A stretch of 64,000 bases of DNA. It comes from Daphnia carinata. Its lineage: Eukaryota > Arthropoda > Branchiopoda > Diplostraca > Daphniidae. The notes beneath the pieces were generated by a model. That model made no database searches, was not told the origin of the DNA, and saw only the letters and a list, made by a program, of their open reading frames with translations. Below, piece by piece: positions 41,546 through 48,551 of the stretch (position 1 is its first letter; each line of letters begins with the position of its first letter). The stretch spans positions 4,002,501 through 4,066,500 of the forward strand of contig NC_081331.1 of NCBI RefSeq assembly GCF_022539665.2. Direction: 5' to 3'. The translations under genes and the position numbers were made by a program.

Positions 41546-41577
<32 letters not shown>

Positions 41578-44500
41578 TTGTGCTTGTGGGTCTTTGTTCT
41601 CTCCCCCGCCCGTCTTCTGTTACATTCCAAGTCACCTTGCCAAAATTGAACGCTTCATTAGGAATCTGGTTTCTTTTCTTCGCAATCACATACCTGTGCT
41701 TCTCACGCACGGAGGATGGTGCAATGAAATGTTTGAGAAACAAAACTAAAAGGAACTTTGGTGGGAGGGACATTTTTGGACATTGAGTTTTCTCTTTTCG
41801 TAGAAAAGAGACGCCAACCGACCGCTGACATTCCTGCGCTATCCGTTTGATTGGAATTTTTTTGTCCCGCTATTTCACATTCAAATGTGTTGCGTGTATT
41901 TCTACCCACGTGTGTATGTGTTGTGTGGGATGTACACATATCGTTTCTCTGTCGGCCATGTCTAATTTTCTAACTTTTCGTTTTGGATTCTGTGTGTATT
42001 TTTTTCGGGGACGTTATGCTGAATAGGAGAAAACGAGCCCGTGTATAGTGGACGCAATCTGGGCTCGCCCGGCTTTGGCGGACCAGGCGGCATCTTTACT
42101 TACCCCTCTGCAACGGCCAACAACCACCATCCCGTAAGTAGTTTGAATACATTTTTGTATCTCATTAAACAAAAGAATTAATATCTGAAACGTCATTAAA
42201 ATAAAAAAAAATCTAAATAAACCGTTTCTCTATAAAAAGCAGAATGGTATTTACGGCCAGATAGGACAATATCGATCCAATAGCCAGTCCAGCTCTCAAC
42301 ACGTGTCGTTCGCCATGGACCACCCAACGTCGCCTGCATCCGTGGGATCTTCATCGCTCGGTGCAGCCACAGCCGTTCCAAATACGACATTACTTCCGCA
42401 CCCCAATTACAGTCATCAACTCTCAATGGAAGACCAAGGTATTGATCTGACGCAAAGTCCGGGCCGAGAGAGCCCGTCCAGCAGTAGCAGCACGGTCAGC
42501 GTGGGTTTGAAGAGCAACATCAGCGGTGGGAGTAGCAGCGGTAGTGCCACATCGGCCATCCTTGCCGGGTCTTCTTCATGCCGACACAGCACGACCAGCA
42601 CGACGAGTTTAGACAGTGGTCGGGCCTCTGGCACTTATGACGTCCATCATCACCACGCTGCTAGTCAGCGGCATGGGTCTACTTCGTCGTCATCAACCAC
42701 ATCCACCTTCCATCAAGGAGGTCAGCTTTTGTTGGTCCAGCACCAACAACAGCAACGCTTCTGGGGCCAATCGTACGAGAGCTGCTTACGAAATAGCTAT
42801 CACAGCTCTTCGTCCAGCTTGGGCTCGAGTGGGGGCGGAGGGAAAATTGATGACATCCATCGGCTCAACATTAGCGAAATGCTATCTCAAGGAGTGCCGG
42901 TACTTTTGACAGACTTTCGTATTTTACTATCGAAGATTTGTTCCCGTTCTAATATTTTTTTTTTTTTTTGTTCACTGTTATTCCCTAAACAAACAGGAAC
43001 ACGAGATTCTGAACGCCTGGCTAACGGACCTTGGTTTCGAAGAATATTACGATCTCTTTGTCCAGGCAGGCTACGACATGCACACCATCACCAGAATGAC
43101 TCCCGAGGTACATTGGCTAAAAATGGTCTGTGATTATTAAAATAACATGAACCTATTCACCGTTTTCATCAGGACTTGACGGCCATCGGGATTCAAAAGC
43201 CCAACCATCGTAAAAAGCTGAAGGCTGAAATGGCACTACTCCAAGTACCGGATGGGTTGCCCGATTTCAAACCGGTAAGGATTGAGACAAAAGAAAATTT
43301 GAAACAACAATTTTCTGATTTTCATTATATTTTTTTTATTGAATATGATTATGGCATTTCATTCTTCCACAACACAACAGGAAACGCTTGAAGAGTGGTT
43401 AGCTCTGCTAGAACTGGCCGAGTACAGTCCCAGTTTGAGACGCCAGGGCTACAGGACGGTGGAAGATGTTACCCAACTGACTTGGGAAGATTTAGAGGAT
43501 TTCGGAATTCTGCGTCTCGGTCATCAGAAGATTATGCTGGCCATTAAGCGAGTCAAAGATATCCTGGCTGGAAAATACATGCCCATGCAGATGATGCAGA
43601 CTGATCCAATGTCTTCACCAGGGGATGTGCACGACCCGTCTCACCCTTCGTTCCATTACCGGAACGCAACCTCTTCATCGTCGCACTATGCTATACCACC
43701 GTCCATCATGCGGCCCGTCTTCTTCATGCCACAGCAGCAAGCACCGCCGCAATCGCATTATCAGCACCTTCAACAACAACCGCAACAGCAGCATCATGTT
43801 CAGCAACAACAACAGCCAATCTATTATCATTACCAGCAACCGACATACCGGCCGGATGTCGTGGCCATTCAGGTATTTCATTAAACCACGGTTGTTGTTT
43901 TTGGTAGTGTTGTGAAAAACATATTCTAATTTATACCTGTGCTGTTTTAGGTTCACCGGAACAGATCATCTGAAGACGTGCGAGCATGCCAAGCTGGCCC
44001 TGCTGCACATAACGCTGCAGGTTTTGCCGAATCAGGGCCGTTGCAACAGACTTTTTACAAGCCCGGTTGGCGTCAGAGGAGCTATGAGGATGGTGACGTG
44101 ACTCCTGTGAGCGAGCACAGCCATCACCTTTTGCCGCAAGGACAGAACGTGCCAGGCGGTGGCACTTTGCCGCGTCCGCGAGGCACGGTCAAACCTCGCC
44201 CAGTGGCCAAAATCAGCGCCAAAACGAGGGCCGATTGCTGCCCTGACCCATCTGCACACCTCCACGATGACCTTAAAGCAGTGTCCATCAGTCCGCCTGC
44301 TCAGCCTCTATACGGCACGCTGGGAAAAAAGAATCCACCTCCTGCGCCCCCCAAACGGGCCAGCAGCAGTTCGATCACAGGAGAGAGCGACGCAGCTGAA
44401 CCCATTTACGGACGGAGCGCCAAGTCTAGTCCCCTACCGCTCCCGCCTCCGCCGCCCGTCACTGCTGACTCGATGAGCTTGCTAGCCTATTCTGACGACT

Positions 44501-45476
44501 CTGAGGATTTCCCTCCTCCCCCAGCGCCTATTTCGGCATCCGACTCGTACTTGCAGCACGGACAGCACGCCTCCTCGGCCGCCGCCACTGTCCGCCGCCT
44601 CTGTCCGCGAGCGACTGGATAACATTCTCCAGCGCAGCGAAGCAGGTCGTTGGCCTGCGCGCCCCCATTCGCAGCAGCAGTCTCATTATGGGGTTCCTAA
44701 TGCTACGACTAGTCGCCCCAAGTAAAATCAGTGCATTTCATTTCAATGTGGTAATTAATGTGAAATATAATGTTCTTTTTTGTTGCATGGATGGTTTTAG
44801 TAGCACCATGTCCGGCATAAAGATGGTCTCGACCAGAGAGTGCAGTCCCAGCGAAAGTATCGAAACATCAGATACAGAACCAGGCAGTCCGGCAATGGAA
44901 TTCCGCCAACGCCGTAATGGATCCGACGCGAGCTTCAAGGTGGGAATTGAATTGTAGTCTAACATTTTGAATATGGAATTCATGCAACTTGTTGTTTTGT
45001 GGCGAAAGCAGTCGACGTCCAGCACGGAATCGGATTCCATGCCGTTTGCCAATGACAACGCTGGTACAATTAAGCAGAGAAGTGCTCGGGCTCACCCAGC
45101 ACTGGCCGCCTTGACGTATTCATCCTCGTCCGTTGCAGCTGTGCTGTCACCGTCACTTGGACGGCGGGTGCCAACTACGACGCGCGACCACTACCAACAC
45201 TAATCTCGGTCAGCATTGCACCCCTGTCTCTTAAGTACATTTTCTCGTTTGTCCTATTAGCTTGGCTTTTGAAATTCTTTAGCATTTGCTTTAGTTTGAG
45301 CCTCTGCTGCCAATTGAACGCTTGTTTGTCAATGCCACTTTTTTTTATTTCGATTTACAGGAACCAGCGATGTTTTGAATGACATTGGCAACATGTTAGC
45401 TGACTTAACGGACGAACTAGACTCGATGTTGGAAGAGGAGAGCAGTAGCCAGCAGCCGATAAGGCAGAAATCCTAA
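975..45476 (+). CDS. caskin: Caskin-like synaptic scaffold protein (whole gene model, 16 exons)
   Basis: Caskins are neuronal adaptor proteins. Vertebrate Caskin binds CASK, and fly Caskin binds the receptor phosphatase Lar in axon guidance. Their SAM domains polymerise. Joining the exons listed below gives about 1,309 residues once two single-base excesses (exons 12 and 14) are discounted. In order the protein has a short basic N-terminus, Ser/Thr-rich linkers (exons 5-8), SAM1 (about residues 669-730), SAM2 (about 740-801), a Gln/His-rich run, a Pro-rich segment with PPPAPPKR and PLPLPPPPPV, a GTIKQR motif, and a tail containing SDVLNDIGNML typical of the Caskin C-terminal domain. No ankyrin repeats or SH3 domain appear in the window. 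They lie further upstream, or this is a short isoform from an internal promoter. The family call rests on the tandem SAMs plus the tail and is firm. The first four exons are tied in only by splice sites and phase. Confidence 0.85.
3377..3396 (+). other. G-rich tract with quadruplex potential
   Basis: The run ggttggaggggaggggggag continues into gg. It offers at least four guanine triplets with one-base spacers, which fits an intramolecular G-quadruplex on the sense strand of intron 1. Function is not indicated. Confidence 0.4.
3672..3873 (+). CDS. Unassigned exon-like open frame inside intron 1
   Basis: After a long pyrimidine tract ending in aaag at 3,671, a frame runs 66 codons to a TGA at 3,871-3,873. 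It reads NDLPHFTKLAALMDVWGLP, later VGGVRDETPNHTDDELNLI, then GLIGLHISDAVKGC. It has ordinary protein composition, unlike the homopolymer-driven frames around it. The incoming phase would be 2, whereas exon 1 ends in phase 0, so it does not simply join exon 1. It could be an alternative terminal exon from an unseen first exon, a fragment of an inserted gene copy, or chance. I recognise no family. Confidence 0.2.
5794..5808 (-). promoter_or_regulatory. CTCF-like motif
   Basis: On the minus strand the sequence reads TCGCTAGATGGCAGC. I count 13 of 15 positions matching the animal CTCF core CCASYAGRKGGCRSY. It is a motif match only, in intron 1 about 1.4 kb before exon 2. Confidence 0.3.
7216..7309 (+). 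CDS. caskin: Caskin-like exon 2
   Basis: Acceptor aattacag ends at 7,215 and donor GATGAAG|GTAAAA follows 7,309. The 94-nt exon enters in phase 0 and leaves in phase 1. It encodes VHYRPGFMPVIPIYGED followed by a Thr/Ser patch (ITTTSGSTRSVRDE). Codon choice is clearly protein-like against the T-rich surroundings. No domain is recognised. Its phase fits exons 1 and 3. Confidence 0.6.
7441..7452 (+). promoter_or_regulatory. CTCF-like motif
   Basis: CCGCTAGATGGC matches 11 of the 12 core CTCF positions (CCASYAGRKGGC). It lies 131 bp after exon 2 and points away from the similar minus-strand site at 5,794. Motif evidence only. Confidence 0.3.
10196..10290 (+). CDS. Candidate alternative exon in intron 2
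   Basis: A good acceptor (acaacttcctcag) ends at 10,195 and a good donor (GAAAAG|GTGAGC) follows 10,290. Only one of the three frames is open. It enters in phase 2, reads SKPVTFKLSFGERPK and more, and leaves in phase 1. Exon 2 ends in phase 1, so including it between exons 2 and 3 would hit a TGA. It would have to be an alternative 5' exon or an artefact. Confidence 0.2.
17444..17571 (+). CDS. caskin: Caskin-like exon 3
   Basis: Acceptor ttttgggcag ends at 17,443 and donor CACCAA|GTAAGA follows 17,571. Phase is 1 in, 0 out. The exon encodes VSINEDQAPSRDRTLTRP, then ASSVFRRSLLFRKSGVPAG, a basic Ser/Arg-rich linker. A second strong donor (TTCC|GTAAGTCC) sits inside it at 17,530/17,531 and could shorten the exon by 41 nt with a frame change. 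No domain is recognised. Confidence 0.7.
17635..17695 (+). CDS. caskin: Caskin-like exon 4
   Basis: It is separated from exon 3 by a 63-nt intron (acceptor tttcaaattctag). The donor TCCG|GTAAGT is near consensus. Phase is 0 in, 1 out. It encodes SVDSLAVTREESRSVSKSQS, a Ser-rich linker. Confidence 0.7.
17696..23599 (+). other. Intron between exon 4 and the 28-nt candidate exon
   Basis: About 5.9 kb. It holds a 12-bp inverted repeat forming a hairpin at 20,133-20,199, (CT)n runs at about 20,277-20,300 and 23,194-23,221, and many poly-A/T runs. The stretch from 23,150 to 23,590 is less T-rich and precedes the candidate exon, so it could be an internal promoter, but no TATA or initiator is convincing. 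Confidence 0.5.
20133..20199 (+). other. Perfect 12-bp inverted repeat (hairpin) in intron
   Basis: GTGTTGCTTGGG at 20,133-20,144 is exactly complementary to CCCAAGCAACAC at 20,188-20,199. The 43-nt loop is itself CCCC/GGGG-rich. The stem is shorter than an animal microRNA precursor would need, so no RNA class is assigned. Confidence 0.5.
23600..23627 (+). CDS. caskin: Candidate 28-nt microexon (or alternative first exon) of the Caskin-like gene
   Basis: Acceptor tgctttttattacag ends at 23,599 and donor TTACCCG|GTAAGT follows 23,627, both close to consensus. Entered in phase 1 from exon 4, it reads (A)DWKHEEIT(R) and leaves in phase 2. That is exactly the phase needed by the strong acceptor of exon 5 at 38,740. 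It also contains an ATG (23,612) giving MRKLP with phase 1 out, which would join exon 6 directly. So it is either a microexon or an alternative start. The splice sites and phase are seen; the role is inferred. Confidence 0.45.
25377..25402 (+). repeat. 26-base poly-C run
   Basis: Uninterrupted cytosines inside the large intron, preceded by TTTT and followed by GAGTGAGG. Such runs are slippage-prone and can form an i-motif, or a G-quadruplex on the opposite strand. Confidence 0.9.
32137..32163 (+). repeat. 27-base poly-T run
   Basis: Uninterrupted thymines in the large intron. This is one of the longest of many T runs on the sense strand. Confidence 0.9.
38741..39213 (+). CDS. caskin: Caskin-like exon 5
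   Basis: Acceptor tgttgttttttttag ends at 38,740 (phase 2 in), and donor CACTGGC|GTAAGT follows 39,213 (phase 1 out). The frame is open throughout and carries KKEQRIHHKSEPGSPAQ, STYRSFRDSDVSLQSF, then ISGLSHKSLTLTDIPEWT, a Ser-rich linker before the SAM region. A weaker acceptor at 38,769 (phase 1 in) would join exon 4 directly and skip the microexon. An ATG at 38,763 could also open an internal start. The 3' end is well supported by phase with exon 6. The 5' end is less certain. Confidence 0.65.
39214..41181 (+). other. Intron between exons 5 and 6
   Basis: About 2 kb of T-rich intron containing a 29-base G run (40,539-40,567) and several runs of 15-20 T. No gene is seen. Confidence 0.7.
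40539..40567 (+). repeat. 29-base poly-G run
   Basis: The longest guanine run in the window, in the intron before exon 6 and on the sense strand. It has strong quadruplex potential and is prone to length variation and sequencing error. Confidence 0.9.
41182..41529 (+). CDS. caskin: Caskin-like exon 6
   Basis: Acceptor gtgtcatttctag ends at 41,181 and donor AATCGAG|GTAAAC follows 41,529. Phase is 1 in, 1 out. The exon encodes a low-complexity linker: Gln/His run, SSFDSGGSAESSSGGYC, GTGSLSSCHAPSSSAW, then DDAFLPPPPSSP and a His run. Composition fits the disordered region before the Caskin SAMs. A (TG)n run begins 20 nt after the donor. Confidence 0.8.
41549..41576 (+). repeat. (TG)n microsatellite just after the exon 6 donor
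   Basis: About 28 bases of alternating T and G starting 20 nt into the intron. TG repeats in the transcript can bind CELF/TDP-43-type factors. Here it is simply observed. Confidence 0.85.
42027..42133 (+). CDS. caskin: Caskin-like exon 7
   Basis: Acceptor atgctgaatag ends at 42,026 and donor CATCCC|GTAAGT follows 42,133. Phase is 1 in, 0 out. It encodes ENEPVYSGRNLGSPGFGG, then a Gly-rich segment and TANNHHP. The next intron is 109 nt. Confidence 0.85.
42243..42899 (+). CDS. caskin: Caskin-like exon 8 (Ser-rich linker, start of SAM1)
   Basis: Acceptor ctataaaaagcag ends at 42,242 and donor GTGCCG|GTACTT follows 42,899. It has 219 codons in phase 0. It begins NGIYGQIGQYRSNSQSSS, carries HPTSPASVGSSSLG and RESPSSSSSTVS, and ends KIDDIHRLNISEMLSQGVP, which leads straight into the first SAM domain. 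Confidence 0.9.
42997..43107 (+). CDS. caskin: Caskin-like exon 9 (SAM1, first half)
   Basis: Acceptor ctaaacaaacag ends at 42,996 and donor CCCGAG|GTACAT follows 43,107. The exon is 37 codons in phase 0. EHEILNAWLTDLGFEEYY is the start of a SAM fold (helices 1-2), followed by GYDMHTITRMTPE. This matches the first SAM domain of Caskin. Confidence 0.95.
43173..43274 (+). CDS. caskin: Caskin-like exon 10 (SAM1, second half)
   Basis: Acceptor gttttcatcag ends at 43,172 and donor AAACCG|GTAAGG follows 43,274. It encodes DLTAIGIQKPNHRKKLKAE, the mid-loop and C-terminal helix of SAM1, then MALLQVPDGLPDFKP, the linker to SAM2. Confidence 0.95.
43381..43872 (+). CDS. caskin: Caskin-like exon 11 (SAM2 and Gln-rich segment)
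   Basis: Acceptor acaacacaacag ends at 43,380 and donor ATTCAG|GTATTT follows 43,872, both in phase 0. The second SAM domain reads ETLEEWLALLELAEYSP, GYRTVEDVTQLTWEDLED, GILRLGHQKIMLAIKRVKD. It is followed by Met-, His- and Gln-rich low-complexity sequence. The two SAMs separated by a nine-residue linker are the hallmark of Caskin. Confidence 0.95.
43951..44721 (+). CDS. caskin: Caskin-like exon 12 (proline-rich; one base out of frame near 44,555-44,590)
   Basis: Acceptor ctgtgctgttttag ends at 43,950 and donor CGCCCCAA|GTAAAA follows 44,721. The first part gives VHRNRSSEDVRACQ, GTLPRPRGTVKPRP, PLYGTLGKKNPPPAPPKR, and SDDSEDFPPPPAPI. That frame would end in a TAA at 44,620-44,622. One base later in register the sequence reads SAASVRERLDNILQRSEAG and then NATTSRP, ending in phase 2, which is exactly what exon 13 needs. 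So the exon (771 nt) has one nucleotide too many. An assembly insertion, an allele, or a real shift are all possible. Confidence 0.8.
44801..44939 (+). CDS. caskin: Caskin-like exon 13
   Basis: Acceptor gcatggatggttttag ends at 44,800 and donor TTCAAG|GTGGGA follows 44,939. Phase is 2 in, 0 out. It encodes STMSGIKMVSTRECSPSES, SDTEPGSPAMEFRQRRNG, DASFK, an acidic and Ser-rich segment. Confidence 0.85.
45012..45208 (+). CDS. caskin: Caskin-like exon 14 (GTIKQR motif; second one-base discrepancy)
   Basis: The acceptor gcgaaagcag ends at 45,011. It encodes STSSTESDSMPFANDNAG followed by TIKQR, then LAALTYSSSSVAAVLSPS. In this frame a TAA occurs at 45,201-45,203. The next exon needs phase 1, and a donor CTCG|GTCAGC after 45,208 supplies it if the frame moves by one base upstream (reading ATTTNTNLG). 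The exon is 197 nt where 196 would fit. The gene may really stop at 45,203 in one isoform, or the extra base is an error. Confidence 0.7.
45361..45476 (+). CDS. caskin: Caskin-like last exon (conserved C-terminal tail)
   Basis: Acceptor tttcgatttacag ends at 45,360. After two bases completing a codon, the frame reads TSDVLNDIGNMLADLTDELD, then SMLEEESSSQQPIRQKS and TAA at 45,474-45,476. The SDVLNDIGNMLADL core matches the Caskin C-terminal domain, so this exon is confidently part of the gene. Confidence 0.9.
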
Positions 45477-45953
45477 AAGAAGAATATATATATATAAAAA
45501 AAAAAAAAAAAAAAGAGGGGACGCAAAAAACGTTGTCTGTAATTATATTGTCTTAACCTGGATTTTAAAAAAAGAAAGCGAGAAAACATAATAATAATAA
45601 TTTGCTGACCCCATCCCTTTTCTTCCCTTCGAATGGAAGTTCAGGTTCCAATTTCTGTTAGAAGCAAGCTGCGTCAAAGTGCCTAGTTCACACAGCATGT
45701 CTCGTAAAAGCAAGCATGGTCCATCTGGATTGATGAAACAAAAGTGTTGGAAATTCCTATATTCTTACTTTTTTTTTTTTCTTTTATCCTTCAATATAAC
45801 ACTGGCCCATCTCGATGGAAACCATTTCTTTTTACGTTACGTGACAGTTTTAACTGTTGGGATATTTTTTTTTTTGTTTTTCTTTTTGTTTAACCGTCCT
45901 TTGTTAAATGTTGCCCGCCCACCCAACTTATGTACCTATATTATATTGTATGT

Positions 45954-45959
45954 AATAAA
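45954..45959 (+). terminator. Polyadenylation signal AATAAA (proximal)
   Basis: AATAAA, 478 nt after the Caskin stop codon, followed by T/G-containing sequence. Confidence 0.5.
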
Positions 45960-46158
45960 TGTACACGTTTACCGTACTCCCTTTCCTGAGCAGATAAATG
46001 ATGTCTGGAAGCCAACTGCACGACTTTTTCGAGTGGAAAAGAAAAAGAAACGAGTGAAAATCATTAATAGTCGACGATTGATTTTAACCTCTTGTCTCTG
46101 ACCGCCGTTTCAAGTGCTCCTGCCGTTGGTCTCTGATGCTACTTTTGATCTACAACAT

Positions 46159-46164
46159 AAATAA
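46159..46164 (+). terminator. Polyadenylation signal AATAAA (distal)
   Basis: A second AATAAA in ACATAAATAAAAAG about 200 nt further on, just before the AT-rich intergenic repeat island. Confidence 0.4.
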
Positions 46165-46303
46165 AAAGATTATAGCGAATCGTACCAATTTTATATTTAA
46201 TTCGAGAACTATTTAATTATAGCTATGCTAACAAACACGTTCGATTTGCCTTGGAGAACTAACCATTCAGGAGGAAACACGATACATACATCAAAAAATT
46301 AAA

Positions 46304-46331
46304 AAGTGGGAAGGCTATAGCCTTCCCACTT
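46304..46331 (+). repeat. Perfect 28-bp palindrome, copy 1
   Basis: The half-site AAGTGGGAAGGCTA is followed immediately by its exact reverse complement with no loop. A second copy occurs at 46,571. It lies in AT-rich intergenic DNA downstream of the Caskin gene. Confidence 0.9.
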
Positions 46332-46570
46332 AAATGGGGATAGATGTTTAAAAAAAAAAAGAAAATATTTGTTTCCTCGTCAAACCAGCCGTTTTTGTAA
46401 TAAATGGAATTAACGCGCTACTGGCGCGCAAACATTTAACACCCGTTTCTTCCGTTTATTAATAAAGCTATAACCCCAACGTAAAAATAAACTTCATTTT
46501 TGTGATTCTCGTTCAATTTTGAATCGGAATCATATATTTCCCCTCAAATCTAAATTTTGGTCAAAAATAA

Positions 46571-46602
46571 AAAAGTGAGAAGGCTATAGCCTTCCCACTT
46601 TT
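46571..46602 (+). repeat. 32-bp palindrome with one mismatch, copy 2
   Basis: The same core as at 46,304, extended to AAAAGTG...CACTTTT with one A/C mismatch in the arm. The 267-bp spacing and shared core suggest a repeated element whose borders I cannot define. Confidence 0.85.
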
Positions 46603-47077
46603 GTCAAAATCGGCCAAAAATAAAAACTCTTAGAATCCGATAAAAATCACCACAGAACAAGTAAAATTAAACGCTGAGTTAGATAACGTGGTTTATTTTT
46701 GCGTTAAATCAATGGTTTTTTAATTATACTGAATATTAAACGCAATGCTCGAGTGGTGGTACGATCAGCGCTAGCGCGCCAGTACGCACCAGCGCCAGCG
46801 GGATGCAGCACAAATATTCAATGTATTTCAAAAACGGTTGGCCCAATGAAAAAAGTAACGACATATTTGTATGGCAATCCGTTTTACATAAAAAAAAAAA
46901 AAAAAATGGCGGAAAAAAAAAAAAAATCGGACTTTTTTCTTTTTTTCCGACACGTAGCCATCTACCGCTCAGACTCGTTATTACTGGCGTAGGCAATTTC
47001 AGTCCATTGGATGCCATTCGCAGTTAGTTCAGTAGCGTGGATGGAGAATAACGCGTGAATGGAGGAACAAATGAAAA

Positions 47078-48470
47078 ATGGATAAGATAATACAACAAAA
47101 GGATGGTAAGTATAAACATTATTATATTGGTTTTCAATTATTAATTATTGTTTATTAGATCAAATTATGAAGCTGCAGGCCCAATTATTGGAACAACACA
47201 AAATATTAGATAACAGCAAATCTAAGGATGGTAAGGCCTAATACGTAATGATTCTATTTATTTGCTTTTATTCATTTGTGTTTTGTAGCTCAAATTTTGA
47301 GTGTACAAGCTCAGCTAGGGGAAAAGAACAAATTGGAATGGAAGAGTTTCCAAACAGTGAAGGAGGTTTTTCCAAACTCATCCCTAACTGAACATGAGGA
47401 TGAATTGGCATTAGGCGAACACAGTCAGGTACCTAAACTTTTCAAATAAGAATTCAAAATAAGTATAGAATTTTAAAAAACAATTATTTATTGTTTAGTT
47501 ATTAGTCTACCACCTGACAGTGTGTTAAAGTTAAATTCTGTTAGTGCTGCACTAAAAGAATGGTTAGTAATAAGTCCATGCAGCGAAGGAAGTGAACAAT
47601 TGTGGGACCGTATTTGGGCTGAAAATGGGTGTGGTACGGAAACCCAGAAATAGCACGAGTTCAACATAAAACATGAATTAGGTACTTTTCGGTTTTTTGT
47701 CTGTCGGAAAAGTATTTTTAATGCTATTATTTTGCATTCACAGATTTTAACGGGGGATCAAATCAAGTCTGGAAGTGTTACAGGATGGAAGAGTGAGCCT
47801 ACAGATGAAAAAACACAGAGTGCATTACCGTAAGGTGTGAGGTAAATTAATAGAGTAATGCAAATTGCCTAATGAGAAGTACCATCTTGTGTTAATGAAT
47901 CCAGTACAACAGCAATCCTTTATAGTTCTGTCACAGCTAGAAGCCTCAAATAATTCTGCTTCTCTGTCTAAAGAACAACTTGTCCTTTACGTCCAGAGTG
48001 TTGGGGAAACTGGGTACTTAAATGGCCCTAAAGATGTTTTAATTTTGCTGCTATTGCAGAGATGAACATCATACATGGACTCTTTAGGTATGAAAGGATT
48101 TTTCTTCAAATAATTTTGAATTTATGACGAAGAATTTCTCCTCCTTTTTGCCAACCAGGTCTTATCTACCAAAAAAAATTTTATCCAATAGGAAAGGATT
48201 TTCATGTACTGGGAACACAACTATCAACAATGCAACATTCTACAGGTGCTAGTTTATCATTCAAGAGCCTTATACAATGAAGTTAATCTGCAATTTGTAT
48301 GTCCTTTCCCAAGCTTCCACCAGAAGTTGAATCTATGAGTCATGTAAGTTCCATGATCAACAATTGATGTGTTTAACGGTGTTGTTTTTCTTTTCTCAAT
48401 ATAGGTTAATAGTAACATTGGATCTGAAAAGATTCTTGGTTGGGGCAAGACACTGAATAAATTGTATTGA
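47078..48470 (+). pseudogene. Left copy of an unrecognised coiled-coil gene, broken
   Basis: The exon structure is still visible. Exon 1 (47,078-47,105) encodes MDKIIQQKD. Exon 2 (47,159-47,230) and exon 3 (47,289-47,428) have matching entry phase and related starts (DQIMKLQAQLLEQHK and AQILSVQAQLGEKNK), so the coiled-coil module was duplicated. A later segment reads LWDRIWAENGCGTETQK and is then stopped by TAG where the other copy has CGG. Further pieces are KKFYPIGKDFHVLGTQLS and, after a short intron, VNSNIGSEKILGWGKTLNKL with TGA at 48,468-48,470. I recognise no family. The premature stop and a frame break make it a probable pseudogene. Confidence 0.55.
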
Positions 48471-48551
48471 TTGGATGGATGACATGACATTGCTATACTT
48501 AATTCGGATTCCCCAGACGGTATTTGATATTAAAAAAATTGAAGTGCATAT

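Larger units (their letters stand above)
45477..46180 (+). other. 3' UTR region of the Caskin-like gene
   Basis: Non-coding, T-rich sequence after the stop codon, beginning with (TA)n and an 18-base A run. Two canonical polyadenylation hexamers are present, so alternative 3' ends are possible. The end is estimated. Confidence 0.6.

Noticed and set aside
48259-48490. Minus-strand open frames antisense to the duplicated gene, present in both arms
   Set aside because: They are mirror frames over the last exon of the decayed gene copies and are shared only because the arms are duplicates.
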